Positions 1-10,038 of a stretch of 30,774 nucleotides of DNA are shown here, in pieces. Under the pieces are notes generated by a model. It ran no database searches and was not told the DNA's origin. It was given only the letters and a program-made list of their open reading frames with translations. Made by a program: the position numbers and the translations under genes. The DNA is taken from the NCBI GenBank assembly GCA_026419775.2, contig JAOPGA020001085.1:1-30774 (forward strand). Direction: 5' to 3'. This DNA comes from Acrasis kona (Eukaryota > Heterolobosea > Eutetramitea > Acrasida > Acrasidae). Every line of letters begins with the position of its first letter. Position 1 is the stretch's first letter.

Positions 1-1664
1 TCNTTGTAAAGTGTCGGTCAACTTTTGAATTGGAAACTTTGAAGACATATGAGGCAGCAACAGAGTCGTCAATGAAAAGGTGGAAAGTAATCGTGCAATG
101 CATTTCGATAATACAAGCCAGTCTTATTAGCCCCACAAATCATTTTTTACACAACATCTAGCATTGGACGACACCAAGATAGGATAACATTTGTTACATC
201 AAGCAACACCTTGCATAATTGCGTCACCCAACCAGAATGTACATTCAACAATAAACATCTTTTGAATTCTCTACTTCGGATACAATTTTGTTACTTCATA
301 TAACACTACACAACATGTAATATCTTTTTCGGAGTAGTCAACCTGTTCCAAAATGATTTAACTTGAAGAAGATGAGAGCACCAACCGCATCCCAGAGCGA
401 GCGACACCAATGCGGTAGTCAATCGGTGAACTCTGGAGCAATTCAAACCAATGCGGTGGGATTTGCAATGATGCGGTAGAGCTTCCAATAAAGAAGAGGA
501 CCATTAACCAAACTTTCGAGAATCATGTTAGACACTTTCAGAATATATTTGAGAGGAGAGAATATTACCGCATTCTAACCTACAACAACATTGACTATAA
601 TAGAGTTGTCCATTAGCGAAAAAAAAGGTATGATAAACACACTGTGCTTCTAACCCTGTTATTAGGCTAAGGCTTTAAAAATTGAGAGGATCAGAAAAAG
701 AGCAAGCCCAACTCGAGAAGGCGTGTGATCCATGCCGACTCAAGGCCGCATTTCAACTTTGACAGAATGCAAAATCACTTGGAATTTGTTATCATATTGT
801 TGTCACTTTGGCGGTGGTGAATAATACTCAACATTTTCGACATTACAGAAACATGTAAAAACCTTCGCTGAAATGCCAATAATGCTGCACACAAGGATAC
901 TGGTAAAAAGAAGAATGAGAGGCGGCATGGTAAACGCTCGCACGGTTTTAACTTTGCAATCCGAAAAACTCTAGGCATTACTAATATAATCAACAGGAAC
1001 ACAGGAAGCCTCATGGAAGATTCTCGGCCAGCAAGCCCATCGCGTGGAGTAACCGGTATTGAGTTTGAATCTGAAGACGACTCCGATCTTGATAATAGTA
1101 TTTTTATGTAGTGTACAAAAATAAATAGTGCCCTCACTGTTATAAATATGCATTAACAACATTGCATTTATAGTACAGTCAGCGTTCGAGTGGCTTTTGA
1201 TTTTCGCAAACTTTCACACTAATTGTAAACTTCTATTGTCCAACAACCGAGATGTAACAACCGAATTGCAGAGCGCGAGCAACGGAAACCAATTGAAGAA
1301 CAACTGGCTCGGTGGAAGTTGAATTTCCAGAAAGTAATAGATAACTAACTTTTGATGGTTGTTGGAATTCAACATTAGTTACCATCATTCGACAACAGTA
1401 AAAATGTATGTTAGGGTTACGGATATAAAAGCATTCTAACTTTAATAGTGATTTACGCTATTGTATAATCGAGTTGGAGGACATTACTTTGTGAATGAGT
1501 TGATGAGATTGACATTTAGCGAATAACCCACCGTTGGATTTGCAGTTGAGAGGATGTCTGAAATAAACTGTAATAACAAATGCTATGGTTATAACTCTTA
1601 GTAAAGGTTGGAAACTAAAAAATGTTTTTACTTAGCATTAATATGCCTGGTACCACTATACCTT
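1..1664. other. No gene recognised
   Basis: AT-rich sequence with only short, low-complexity or antisense-type open frames on either strand. None shows a recognisable domain or long continuous coding character. The word ATGCGGT occurs three times within about 70 bases near 410-475, which may be chance. Confidence 0.5.
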
Positions 1665-1761
1665 GTCTCAGCACTGAGACTGAATACCCGCTTTCCGCAA
1701 ATCAGTCTCAGCACTGAGACTGGCAGATTATCCGCTTTCCGCAAATCAGTCTCAGGACTGG
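1665..1761. repeat. Tandem repeat of an internal palindrome (about 2.3 units)
   Basis: Unit 1 (1665-1704, 40 bases) and unit 2 (1705-1748, 44 bases) both begin GTCTCAGCACTGAGACTG and end CTTTCCGCAAATCA. A partial third unit starts at 1749. The start of each unit is a palindrome. In the second unit (1703-1722) the arms CAGTCTCAG and CTGAGACTG pair perfectly over 9 bases around a 2-base centre; the first unit pairs over 7. Repeated palindromes with a constant linker could be protein-binding sites or subterminal TE repeats. The function is unknown. Confidence 0.85.
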
Positions 1762-1849
1762 ATATAAAATTACAATAAACAATTTCAGTTTACAAAATAC
1801 TATTTCAGCTTTTTCTTCATTTTTATGGGAATAACATTCAGTATTTTAG

Positions 1850-2059
1850 GGTTACCCGAGGTCTTTAAAAGAGTATATTGAAAACATGGGGAAAGATAGA
1901 TTTTATATGGATGATGTAACATTATTGGCATTTTCTAATATATTGTGGTGTATGGGTGCTTTATCTAGAAATACATACAGACCAATTGTACAACAAGGTG
2001 ATACTGTGGAAGTGAACCTTTTGCTTTGTGGGCTTCATTACCTGACCGTCAAAAAATAA
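1850..2059 (+). pseudogene. OTU-like cysteine protease C-terminal fragment (tentative)
   Basis: An open frame follows a TAG whose context (TTTTAG) also resembles a 3' splice acceptor, and it runs about 69 codons to a TAA at 2057. It includes KEYIENMGKDRFYMDDVTLL, then AFSNIL, then YRPIVQQGDTVEVN and CGLHY. This order resembles the second half of OTU-family deubiquitinases: a YI..M..D segment, an L.AFS helix, and a strand ending in the catalytic His (HY). The N-terminal half with the catalytic Cys is not visible upstream. It could be an exon or, more likely given its surroundings, a TE-derived fragment. The family call rests on motif order recognised by eye. Confidence 0.4.
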
Positions 2060-2199
2060 ATGATTCTTTTATTATTCACCTTCCAAATGGGTTTTTTAGA
2101 ACAATTACCGCAATCTCCCCTTCAAAATAAAATTTGATGGACTATATATTTGGTATAGAGCTAAAACGTGCAGAAAATCACTGTTTTGTATTGATTTGC

Positions 2200-2350
2200 T
2201 TGGAAATTGAGACTCATTCTTCTTTCGGTACCTTTTTGGCAAATGAACAACAACACAGTCACCAACTTTCAATGATGCGATATCCTTGCCCTTGAGATGT
2301 GCCTTGTTAGCTTTGTTGAACCTTTGACTGAAGAGGACACGGAAGAACAA
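2200..2350 (-). pseudogene. Integrase C-terminal fragment, related to the 10-12 kb gene
   Basis: The minus-strand frame contains HLKGKDIASLKVGD and then HLPKRYRKKNES. This is closely similar to HLKGKVVASLSVGA and RLPKRFRKKNES in the plus-strand integrase gene near 11.0-11.1 kb. The similarity covers roughly 40 residues of the basic linker after the integrase core and ends abruptly on both sides. It is a second, fragmentary copy of the same element family in the opposite orientation, with no catalytic residues left. Confidence 0.7.
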
Positions 2351-2437
2351 AGCAAGTTCGATTGGATGCTATAAAAAGAAAGGAAGAAGAGAAAAGGATC
2401 ATGGTTAACAAGCAGAGGTTGCAACCTAGTTGAGGAC

Positions 2438-2683
2438 GTGACAAGTAGCGATAACTTTAAAATGCTGTATTGCATGCAACTATTTCAGATGATCAAGGAT
2501 ATGCAAAGTCAATGCCAACATCCGTATGTGCAGCCTACTGAGTCAAGAGTTCCTGCTCAGAATGAAGAAATTCAGCCAATAGCGCATCGCCAAAAAGAAT
2601 TGGAAGAAAAAATTGAAAGATTTGAGTCTGAGGTTGTTAATCGCTTCAGAGAAGCAGAGGTCAGCAATTTGTTGTTGATATAA
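2438..2683 (+). CDS. Short coiled-coil ORF, unrecognised
   Basis: This 81-codon frame has a Glu/Lys/Arg-rich helical C-terminal half (KELEEKIERFESEVVNRF) of coiled-coil character, after a Gln/Met-rich stretch. The DNA just upstream (about 2365-2430) also encodes a Lys/Glu-rich segment but has stop codons, so this may be the surviving piece of a longer decayed ORF. It starts at a non-ATG codon in the current frame, and no family is recognised. It could be an N-terminal part of the TE remnants on either side. Confidence 0.25.
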   Translation: MTSSDNFKMLYCMQLFQMIKDMQSQCQHPYVQPTESRVPAQNEEIQPIAHRQKELEEKIERFESEVVNRFREAEVSNLLLI

Positions 2684-2881
2684 AGACTATGGATGTCTTG
2701 CTTAGTGTGTCAGACCGGTCTCATAACATACACAAGAAGGTTTTTAAATTTAACAGTTTATTTTACCTTGCAGATTATTGTAAAGTTATTTCCCCTTTTA
2801 GTCCCCGAGGATTTCGGTCGGATTTCTTCGAGAGGATTCCTGTTAGGTAACAGTCTAGTGATAGTTTTAGATGTGTATTAA

Positions 2882-3640
2882 GTGTACCAACATCCTCTGC
2901 ATCTTCTTCCATATATGTACAACCTTCAATATCTACATTATAACCAGCATTATCTACACTTATATCTCCGATACCCACCTCCACTACTGATACGGTAACT
3001 CCAGTATCACAAACACCCACACTTGCACCTTCAATCATATCAGCTCTTGATTCTGGCTCTCTACCAGACCAAGTACCCTCGCTACCATCAGCTTCCACAT
3101 CTGAACTTCTAATGAATGCTGAGCAATTAAACAGAACAATGAGCGAAAAGTTTAAACAAATATAGGATCAACTCAATAATCAGCCTGACTTCAATAACTG
3201 GAAGAGCATTTACATAAAAGACAATTTTGACATTGATTTTTTTAGAGAATAAAAAAGATAAATGTAAAGCCAATCTCACAAGAATCTATTTATAAATATC
3301 TTGTGGTGAGTGTTGCTATGGGTTTTGTAAAATTATCAAGTTACAAAGATCATTGGTCAACTGTTGGTCTTAGTAAAAATTTGTTTAAAACTAATTATAT
3401 TAGAGCTTTGATATCTAGAGCAGAATTTAAATATCCATTTCAATCTTGATTGGCTTGATGATGAGCTTCATAAAAATTATCAAGCTCATTGGACTCCAAC
3501 AAAATTTGTATCAATAGATGAGTATATGGTTGCATTTAAAGGGCTTGTTAGTTTCAAACAATATTTGCCATCAAACCCTATTAAATTTGTAATAAATTAT
3601 TGTAATGATGAAAAAAAATAACTTATTTTATATGAAGTAA
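2882..3640 (+). pseudogene. piggyBac-type transposase, degenerate
   Basis: DDE/D transposase of the piggyBac family, which would cut and paste at TTAA sites. The N-terminal part (2882-3250) is a Ser/Thr/Pro-rich segment that stays in one frame through a TAA (2941) and a TAG (3163). After a frame change near 3250 come VAMGFVKLSSYKDHWSTVGL, the usual MG...LP...YW region, and ISRAEF (the RxxF region). A second frame change near 3450 precedes FVSIDEYMVAFKG, SFKQYLPSNPIKF. This matches the conserved piggyBac block with the D-E-x-M, F-K-G and Q-Y-P-x-K-P-x-K signature, although the usual FKGR Arg is Leu here. Translation stops at a TAA near 3621. The C-terminal half, including later Asp residues and the cysteine-rich end, is absent. 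At least two frameshifts and two stops make it non-functional. Confidence 0.8.
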
Positions 3641-3800
3641 AAAAAATCAAAACTAATACACTTTTGTGAAATGAATGATTATTGATAAAGATAAATGTTA
3701 TGAAACAGGTCTTTGTAATTTAATTTTGGTAAACCAAAAGTGAAATTATTTCAAAAAACAAAAGTTTAGAAATAGAGTCAAACCTATACCTTATAGCTTA

Positions 3801-4073
3801 TATCCCTTTGAGTGCCTGTAGAGTGACGTATTGGTAATATAAAATTGATTGAAACTTTACATATCATTACAGCAGTATATCTCTTAGAGCGCCTACAGTG
3901 TGATACATTAGTAATATAAAATCAATTAAAACTTTACAATAGTATATTAAGAGTCAATTAAAACCAAAAAAAATTTTGGGCACCAATACCCAGATAGCAG
4001 TCTAAGAGATATAAAGAGTGGAATGAAACCAAAATAAATTGTGGGCACCAATACCCAGATGGCAGTCTAAGAG
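3801..4073. repeat. Short repeat family, compound copy (two left ends, two right ends)
   Basis: Two related left-end units start at 3801 (TATCCCTTTGAGTGCCTGTA) and 3879 (TATCTCTTAGAGCGCCTACA). Each continues into a TATTGGTAATATAAAATTGA-like segment. They are followed by two right-end units ending at 4009 and 4073, both carrying GGGCACCAATACCCAGAT and then GCAGTCTAAGAGA. The left end TCTCTTAGAGCGCC and the reverse complement of the right end, TCTCTTAGACTGCC, agree at 12 of 14 positions, so this may be a small non-autonomous inverted-repeat element. The left-left-right-right order suggests nesting or tandem unit duplication. A single copy lies at 5315-5457. Confidence 0.75.
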
Positions 4074-4129
4074 ATATACCTTTGACAATATGATCTCCAA
4101 CTACTTTTTACACACTATTACATTTACAG

Positions 4130-4543
4130 ACATCACTTCTGTCAGTAATACCTCTCCTTGCACACCATCCTCCCTTAGTACCTCTCTATTGACCCCCCCC
4201 CTCGCCGTCACTTTCCACAACTTTAGTGGAAAATGATGATAATAGTAATATTATCAATTAAGGTGACTCTGACAACACAATGCCATTATCTGACTCTATG
4301 TCAACTGTTCTCGGTGCTTTTCTGATTTTTCTTGGCATTTTTATTGATGTACAAGTAGATCATGGTGTATTTATACACACATCAAAAGGAATTTAAGAAG
4401 TCCCTTCATGATGTGAAATGGAACAGAATCTCCTTTTGCCTCTAATGTTGGTTCTACTTCAAATGTGTTACTTTTTTACAAGAAACTGAAGTCTTTACAA
4501 GAAGTTGGAAGTAGAAAAATACAACTTGTAGTTACATATTCTG
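4130..4543 (+). pseudogene. Ser/Thr-rich coding remnant, unrecognised
   Basis: From about 4130 the plus strand encodes a Ser/Thr/Pro-rich stretch. A second frame then encodes SLSTTLVENDDNSNIIN, a TAA, and GDSDNTMPLSDSM. Further on (about 4425-4543) a frame encodes KKLKSLQEVGSRKIQLVVTY. Composition resembles the Ser/Thr-rich leader of the piggyBac remnant upstream, but no conserved domain is visible. Frame changes and stops indicate decay. Function cannot be inferred. Confidence 0.25.
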
Positions 4544-4679
4544 AATGAACGTATGAAGCCGAACCGACGTTGCGAGTGATATGTGTATTGATTGTTAATA
4601 TTGAGCGCACAGTATACCTCTGTTCAAGAGTTGTCGGAAATAATTAATTTTTATTCTGATATTACAAAACCTTGACGGA

Positions 4680-4885
4680 ACGAGTCAGGATCGCTCCAAG
4701 TAAACTAACATATATGGACCTTTTCCAATTTTCAGGCAGCTCTCCAAAATTTCAAGTTGCCTCAAATTACAAAGGCAGGCTTCAGGTTATCTAGGATAAC
4801 TTTATTGATCCTGGATTGCATTATGTAATTTAGTTTTATTTAAGCGACAGTTAAGTAACAAATGTCGCTGATCTTCTTTATATTA
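4680..4885 (-). pseudogene. Degenerate copy of the 15-kb retrotransposon C-terminus
   Basis: The plus-strand text ACTAACATATATGGACCTTT, then CAGGCTTCAGGTTATCTAGG, ATGTAATTTAGTTTTATTTA and AGCGACAGTTAAG, parallels the sequence at about 15230-15480 in the same order and orientation, with small deletions and many substitutions. That sequence encodes, on the minus strand, the zinc-knuckle C-terminus of a non-LTR retrotransposon. This is therefore a second, older copy. No long frame survives. Confidence 0.75.
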
Positions 4886-5258
4886 ATAATAACCTCAAGA
4901 CCAACATCCCAAATTCACTAATCTATGTACTGTTATTAATAATGAGAAGGCAACCAAGAAATTTCGCAGGAACAAGACTCACAACAACCAGTTTACATAA
5001 TGTGGTCTTGCAGACTCTCTTTTTAAAGTCCGAGTTCAGAGGAGGTTATGATGGTGTTATTTGCAGTGCCATTTGCAACTCTTACAGTGCCATTCAATGT
5101 TGCATTGATAGTAGAGACATTGGCAACTAATTTATTTGTGTAAAAATTTCTATTGATTATAATTTCTTTTATAATCCTGGCTTGGAACCTGTTCTTAGTT
5201 TCTAGGTAACACTCTGTCAATGTATACTTCCTCTTCTCCTGAAGGAAGATTCTAATTG
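4886..5258. other. No convincing gene
   Basis: Open frames of about 60 codons occur on both strands, overlapping (4942-5130 plus; 5023-5220 minus). The minus frame (FQARIIKEIIINRNFYTNKL) has a more protein-like composition and could be a scrap of the neighbouring retrotransposon remnant. No domain is recognised. Confidence 0.3.
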
Positions 5259-5281
5259 TTTTATTTATTTATTTATTTATA
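5259..5281. repeat. (ATTT)n microsatellite
   Basis: About five uninterrupted ATTT units directly before the single copy of the short repeat family at 5315. Confidence 0.9.
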
Positions 5282-5314
5282 CAGATAGGCTGTAAGTCAT
5301 TTATAGTAGCTGGA

Positions 5315-5457
5315 TATCCCTTTGAGCGCCTGTAGAGTGACATATTGGTGATATAAAATTGATTGAAACTTCACACACCATCACAGCATAATACATAGAG
5401 TAGATTGAAACCAAAATAAATTTTGGGCACCAATACCCAGATGGCAGTTTAAGAGAG
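5315..5457. repeat. Short repeat family, single copy (143 bases)
   Basis: Starts TATCCCTTTGAGCGCCTGTA and ends CAATACCCAGATGGCAG then TTTAAGAGAG, matching both halves of the compound copy at 3801-4073. The interior keeps GATATAAAATTGATTGAAAC and GATTGAAACCAAAATAAATT. The ends are imperfect inverted repeats. It is too short to encode a protein and fits a MITE-like non-autonomous element. A very AT-rich tract follows it. Confidence 0.8.
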
Positions 5458-5575
5458 GTTTGAATTATATAATTAATTAATATATTTACATTTATTAAAT
5501 ATATATTTAATTAATTATTAATGTTAATTATTTAAAAATTAATTTATAATTTAAATATATATTGTCAGAGTGAAC
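5458..5575. repeat. Extremely AT-rich tract
   Basis: Almost pure A/T, with overlapping TTAATTAA and ATATATTTAA words and local self-complementarity. No coding potential. It immediately follows the short repeat copy and contains many TTAA sites. Confidence 0.7.
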
Positions 5576-5833
5576 CAATACACATACTATATTTTAATAG
5601 GCTTGAATTGTAATTGTGGCTACCTTTTTTATAGATTTTGGTTGTTGCAACTAGCGAAAGTTTTGACTCGCAGCTGCAACCGTTTTTTAAATGAGTGAAA
5701 AAGAGAGGTTGTGACAACGGGTAGTGGAAACTGGTAAAATGAAGATGGTGGCTATCACTTATTAAATTAAGTAGTTACCACCAAAAAACATGCGTTGCTA
5801 TTATACTAATAAACATGTGTTGCCAACACTTTT

Positions 5834-6282
5834 TTATTGTTCATCTGAGGAACTTTCTACATCTTTGTCGCTCTCATCTGTTCTACTTTCCTCATCTGNC
5901 TCCTTCCTCTTTTGTTCAGCATACTTTTGGCAATTTCCCTCAATTCAACCTCAGAAATTCCAAACTCTTAGTCAACCTTCTCACCCTCTAACAGCTTCTT
6001 TTTTTTCTCCTTTTGCTTCTTGTCTTTCATAATAAGTTACTATGCGTTATTATACTTTGCTTTCAAGCCATTAACTACCTCACTTCTATATTTCTTATGG
6101 CTCTCAGAGGAATAAATTTCCTTATTGTTACTTATAGCCTCATTAACAACGTTGTTAATTGCTGTCTTTAAGTTGTCAGTACCAGTCTTAGCGAGTCCAA
6201 ACCACTCATTCATGAAAAAAATACAGCCCAAAGCAATCTTTGGTATAGACTTTGTAATAGCGTTGCTGACACATCTCTCCAT
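5834..6282 (-). pseudogene. Broken gene with a charged C-terminus, unrecognised
   Basis: The minus-strand frame from 6282 encodes about 80 residues, including FFMNEWFGLAKTGTDNL and NNVVNEAISNNKEIYSS, ending at a stop near 6040. In another frame the strand continues with a Lys-rich segment (MKDKKQKEKKEAVRG). A third frame ends with an acidic tail, DEESRTDESDKDVESSSDEQ, and a TAA at 5834-5836. The change from basic to acidic low-complexity coding character across frames suggests one gene broken by at least two frameshifts. A single N lies in the tail at about 5899. No domain is recognised. Confidence 0.35.
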
Positions 6283-6562
6283 AGATTCTCGGTCGCAGCC
6301 AACATTATCTGTGTTGTGAGTTGGTTAAAAAGGTGTGTAGCTTACCTACCGTTTGTTGTGGTTGGGTTCAAAGTGTTATTACCACAATATGAAGATTGAC
6401 GTATGGGTTCATGGAACCTTTACAAATACAAAGTTGACCAAATCAACTTCCAAAATTTTGATAAAGACAATCTCAAAAATGTTCCACCTTTTTGTCGACG
6501 GGTAGTCGCTATAAATGCTAGAGATGTAAATTTTCATATTTTCAAACAAATACTAACATACA

Positions 6563-7039
6563 ATGGGAGGAAAAGGAAATGGAAAAAAGACCAAGTCTAC
6601 CAGAACAGTAAAGCCAATAATTGCCGGTGCCAGGTTAACAATATTTAAGGACTTAGTTGTCTATATCGATGTAGATGAAGATAGCATCTACGAAGAGCTG
6701 CAGGGTACAATTAAAGAAAATGGAGGAAGAAGAGAAGGACTTAGACCGAGATGGAAAATGATTCTGCCAAACAATAACAACAGAGGAGGGATGCTTTGTA
6801 TGTTGGTGTTTATACTTGGAAAAACAGTCAGTAGTCCAAACACATACCGCCAGATACTTTATAAAGCAAAGAGCAAAACAAAGAAATACATTTTTTTGAA
6901 TTATACGATGCTTGGAGAAGAGATTGAGAACACTAACTTCCAATACAAAGACAATTGTACAAAACAAAAATATCACAATCAACATTACAATAATGTGTTT
7001 TCCTTTTATGTTGACAGTATTCAACAACATGAAAATTGA
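6563..7039 (+). CDS. 158-codon ORF upstream of the RNase H gene, unrecognised
   Basis: The frame begins with a basic segment, MGGKGNGKKTKSTRTVKPI, then FKDLVVYIDVDEDSIYEELQ and a mixed polar region. Its 3' end overlaps the start of the 6912 frame by about 130 bases. Translation of the last third (NTNFQYKDNCTKQKYHNQHY) looks less protein-like, so the true coding segment probably ends earlier or is joined to the next frame by a lost frameshift or splice. A basic N-terminal segment ahead of a retrotransposon-type ORF could be an ORF1-like piece, but nothing confirms that. Confidence 0.3.
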   Translation: MGGKGNGKKTKSTRTVKPIIAGARLTIFKDLVVYIDVDEDSIYEELQGTIKENGGRREGLRPRWKMILPNNNNRGGMLCMLVFILGKTVSSPNTYRQILYKAKSKTKKYIFLNYTMLGEEIENTNFQYKDNCTKQKYHNQHYNNVFSFYVDSIQQHEN

Positions 7040-8922
7040 ATCTTTGAAAGATCATGTTGCACAAGTAAGCAATGTTGATGTTGAGGACTTCTACATAACC
7101 TATTACAGCCGTCCACTTGGCCACAGAATGAGACTTTTGGATTACAACATTTATAATAGAGCAGTCTTAAATGCGGGATTACATCTCAAATGCAGATCCA
7201 ATTCAACAAAGAGAAAATCCCTGTCAGAACCAACCAAATCAGACACTTCTTTTAATGACAAAGATGAGTGGGATAATCTGAATGAATTTGTAAAACGTAC
7301 AATACATAATTGGCAGCTTTATGTTAGTGTTTTAACATGCAAGCGACCCAATGATGGTAAAAAATGTGATGGTCTTATCGCCACCATCAATGATGATAAA
7401 AATTGCTATAAGTGTCTAAAGTGTAAACGTGAGAATTTTGTCTGTTCAAAATGTAATACGTTTAATCAATACCACCACTCACAGATAATGAAAAAATTAT
7501 GGATCAAATCCTGGATGGACATTTGCTCCCGCGCCCGTTCAGTTGAAAGGATTCTTCTCAAACAAAAAGATGACCTCCTCAAGACACTGTACTCAACCTA
7601 CATGGAAGAGATGGAAACAATGATAAACAAATCCATGAAACAATCTTGGAAATCTCTCAAGGGTTGGACTTCTACGTTCCTTCCATCTGAATTTCTTATT
7701 GACAATGAAGTCTGATTCTTAGAGAATAACAAAGGCGGCTGGGGATTTACACACCCATTAATAACTTCGCATATTACCTTCCTCAGATGCGCAATCAACC
7801 TACTGAACTCAGACGTTCCATCATATAGATACTTGTCAAGAAGATCATGGACAAAGGGCGCCTGGTACATGTTAAAGGAATTGTGTGAACTATACAACTT
7901 AGAAATAAAAGAATTGGACAAAGGAGACAAACCTTTAATCCCTAACGGTAGAATTGTGAATGGCTCAACCATATGGACAGATGGCTCCTACAAAACTGAT
8001 ACTGAGAACAAAATAGGGGGAGCAGCAGCTGTTTACATAAGAAATCGCCTAGTTAAAAGTTTCCAACTTAAGTTCACACAAGGACACGACAATGCATTCG
8101 CAGAACTTGCAACATTGGCTTTTGTTGTATACATCACAGACCCAGACTCTAATATCTCGATCAGAACTGATTATCTAAACGCAGTGAGAGCGTTCTCAGA
8201 AAGATTTAGGGACGACAATAAATATATAATGATTCTCAAATTTATCCAGAAGTGTATCACTCAAAAGAACCTTAACATCGATTGGTTACATGTCGAAAGT
8301 CACTCTGGCATCAAAGAGAATGAATTTGTAGATCTAAAGGCAAAAACGGCGAGGAAGAACGGGGTGCCGACGGATATGACGTCCCTATTTGCTGACGAGG
8401 CGGACATATGGACATTTAATTCAGAAGGGTCTAGCTGGTGCTCTGTAAGCAAAATTGTTACAGAAATAGTAAACAACAACATTATGAAGATCTGGAGAGA
8501 ATAAGCTATCCCTTTGGGGATGCCACAAGCTAGAGAGCTGGAGACACACAGAGGATGAAGCGAACGAATCATCAGATGGGATACTATGGAAGATACATTG
8601 GGATAATAATTCAGCAAACAGTCAACTCAACAACGAGATAAACATAGGAGCAAGAGGAGAAATCAGTACAACACAGTGGGGAAAACTGGTCAAACATCTA
8701 AACAACAAGTGGAAGGCGTCAAATCTCCTCAAAAAGGTCCAATCAAGAATAGCTATAAAGAGGCTTCGCGACTATGATTTTGGAAAACACGCAAATGAAG
8801 CCAGATCAAAGGCCAGAGATTGAGATTGTCAGGGCAATAGACAGGATTTCCAAGTAGAGGATGAAGATGAAGAGATGAATGCTGAAAGCGAAGCTGATAA
8901 GTTTGAAGAAGAAATTCCCTAG
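6912..8922 (+). pseudogene. Ubiquitin-like / Cys-rich / RNase H retrotransposon-type ORF, broken
   Basis: This is one frame from 6912 to 8504 apart from a TGA at 7713. After a frameshift near 8500 it continues to a TAG at 8920, with a TGA at 8821. In order: a segment resembling a degenerate ubiquitin fold (MKIESLKDHVAQVSNVDVED, then LLDYNIYNRAVLNAGLHLKC); a Cys-rich zinc-binding region (CDGL...CYKCLKCK...CSKCNTF) near 7365-7470; a segment like the post-RT region of LINE proteins (FLENNKGGWGF at 7716); and an RNase H domain. The RNase H acidic residues are visible: TDGSY (D at 7980), AELATLAF (E at 8103), RTDY (D at 8169) and NEFVDL (D at 8331). The tail is acidic (EDEDEEMNAESEADKFEEE). The expected role is removal of RNA from RNA:DNA hybrids during retrotransposition. 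No RT domain is in this frame, so it is a fragment or rearranged copy. RNase H is confident; the ubiquitin-like call is tentative. Confidence 0.75.
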
Positions 8923-8924
8923 CA

Positions 8925-9153
8925 CAATTGTATAGACTGCATCCATCATCACAACTACACGTACATCCAAACCTCCTTCTCGAAAAGATATAACCCACCT
9001 GACCACCTCCTTGACAGGCTCCAGAATATCTTGTGTTAATATTCTGCTCACATCCACAATACAAGTTTCTGACTGGCTTTCTTGAGGCTGTTCATTTTCG
9101 CTATCAGTATCATGAAGCTGAGAGACATCAACGTGGTTACCTCTTGTCTGCAT
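8925..9153 (-). CDS. Partial ORF, acidic N-terminus, unrecognised
   Basis: Starts at an ATG (9153) and encodes MQTRGNHVDVSQLHDTDSEN, a Glu/Gln/Ser-rich stretch, then DVSRILTQDILEPVKEVVRW and a hydrophobic segment. Beyond about 8925 the frame runs into the antisense of the RNase H gene and is probably no longer meaningful. It may be the 5' end of a gene truncated by the retrotransposon's insertion, or chance. No family is recognised. Confidence 0.25.
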
Positions 9154-9277
9154 TTAGGTTGATAATTCATTCAAATTTACAAACCTTTTAAAAGCGGAGG
9201 TGCATTGAAATTGTCTATTGCGCTTGGTCTCTACACTATCTCCGTACCCAAGGTGATATAATGGGTGCCTCCCATGC

Positions 9278-9930
9278 AAACAAAGCAATACTGTGAAAAC
9301 ATTTAACAAATCTGTTCAGAACAGTTCAGCAGGGAACATTATTCGACACTTAAAATCGCAACATCCAGACATTTATTCAATCCACCAAAAGAATTCAACT
9401 ACAGTGACAATTGCCCCAGCAAAAGCGTTAGTCCGGTGGATAATCTCTACAAATCAACCATTCAGTACTGTTGAAAACGAAGCGTTTTGAGATCTATTTA
9501 GAGCTTGTGGGAGTGAAGTTCCAATCCTGTCACATATCACTTTGAAAAGCCATGTTGAACTAGAATATAATCAAGTTATGAATAAACTGCGATTAAATTT
9601 AAAATTAGCAAATACACTTTGTTTATCAACCGATGCTTGGACAAATCTGTCTAATTTACCCTTTCTTGGAATTGTTGTGCACTGGATAGACAACGAGTTC
9701 AATTATCAANAGCGCGTGCTTGACTTTGCTCAACTTATTAGTAAGCATTCTGGTGAGAACATGGCCAATGTTATTGCAAAAAGTCTTAAGCATTTTGGTG
9801 TAGAAAGCAAATTATTTGCCATCACAGGAGACAATGCAGGAAACAACCTTACACTTGCCTCAGAGATTGAGAAACTTATTCTTCTGTTTACAAAGGATTG
9901 TTGTTGTGCCACAGGACTCCACACCAAACT
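9278..9930 (+). pseudogene. hAT-family transposase, N-terminal half, truncated
   Basis: hAT transposases excise and insert DNA elements with 8-base target duplications and use a BED zinc finger for DNA binding. The frame starts in a damaged BED finger (KTFNKSVQ, SAGNIIRHLKSQHP, with the H-x4-H pair kept). It continues through a TGA at 9488 in the conserved F-x-DL segment, where the expected residue would be Arg (CGA). It then gives LSTDAWTNLSNLPFLGIVVH, which holds the first catalytic Asp region of hAT, and LFAITGDNAGNN, which holds the second. Similarity stops near 9900, before the C-terminal dimerisation region and the catalytic Glu. One N is at 9710. The gene is non-functional. The frame persists to 10024 with no hAT similarity. 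Confidence 0.85.
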
Positions 9931-10038
9931 TTTTTACAATAAAATCCATTGGATTAATATGGGTATATTTTCTGTGTATAATCCACTGAGCCTTTCAGAC
10001 TCTCCCAACACTTTTGTGAATTAAAAAACATATACATA

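Noticed and set aside
775-1137. 120-codon minus-strand open frame and an overlapping 63-codon frame
   Set aside because: Low-complexity Ser/Leu/Phe-rich translation with no domain. The frames overlap each other and look like chance in AT-rich DNA.
6653-7124. Minus-strand frames of 63-125 codons opposite the 6563 and 6912 ORFs
   Set aside because: Phe/Ile/Val-rich antisense of plus-strand Lys/Asn-rich coding sequence, with no domain.
8503-8530. CTATCCCTTTG word shared with the short repeat family
   Set aside because: Only about ten bases match, and the rest of the repeat is absent; this is probably coincidence.
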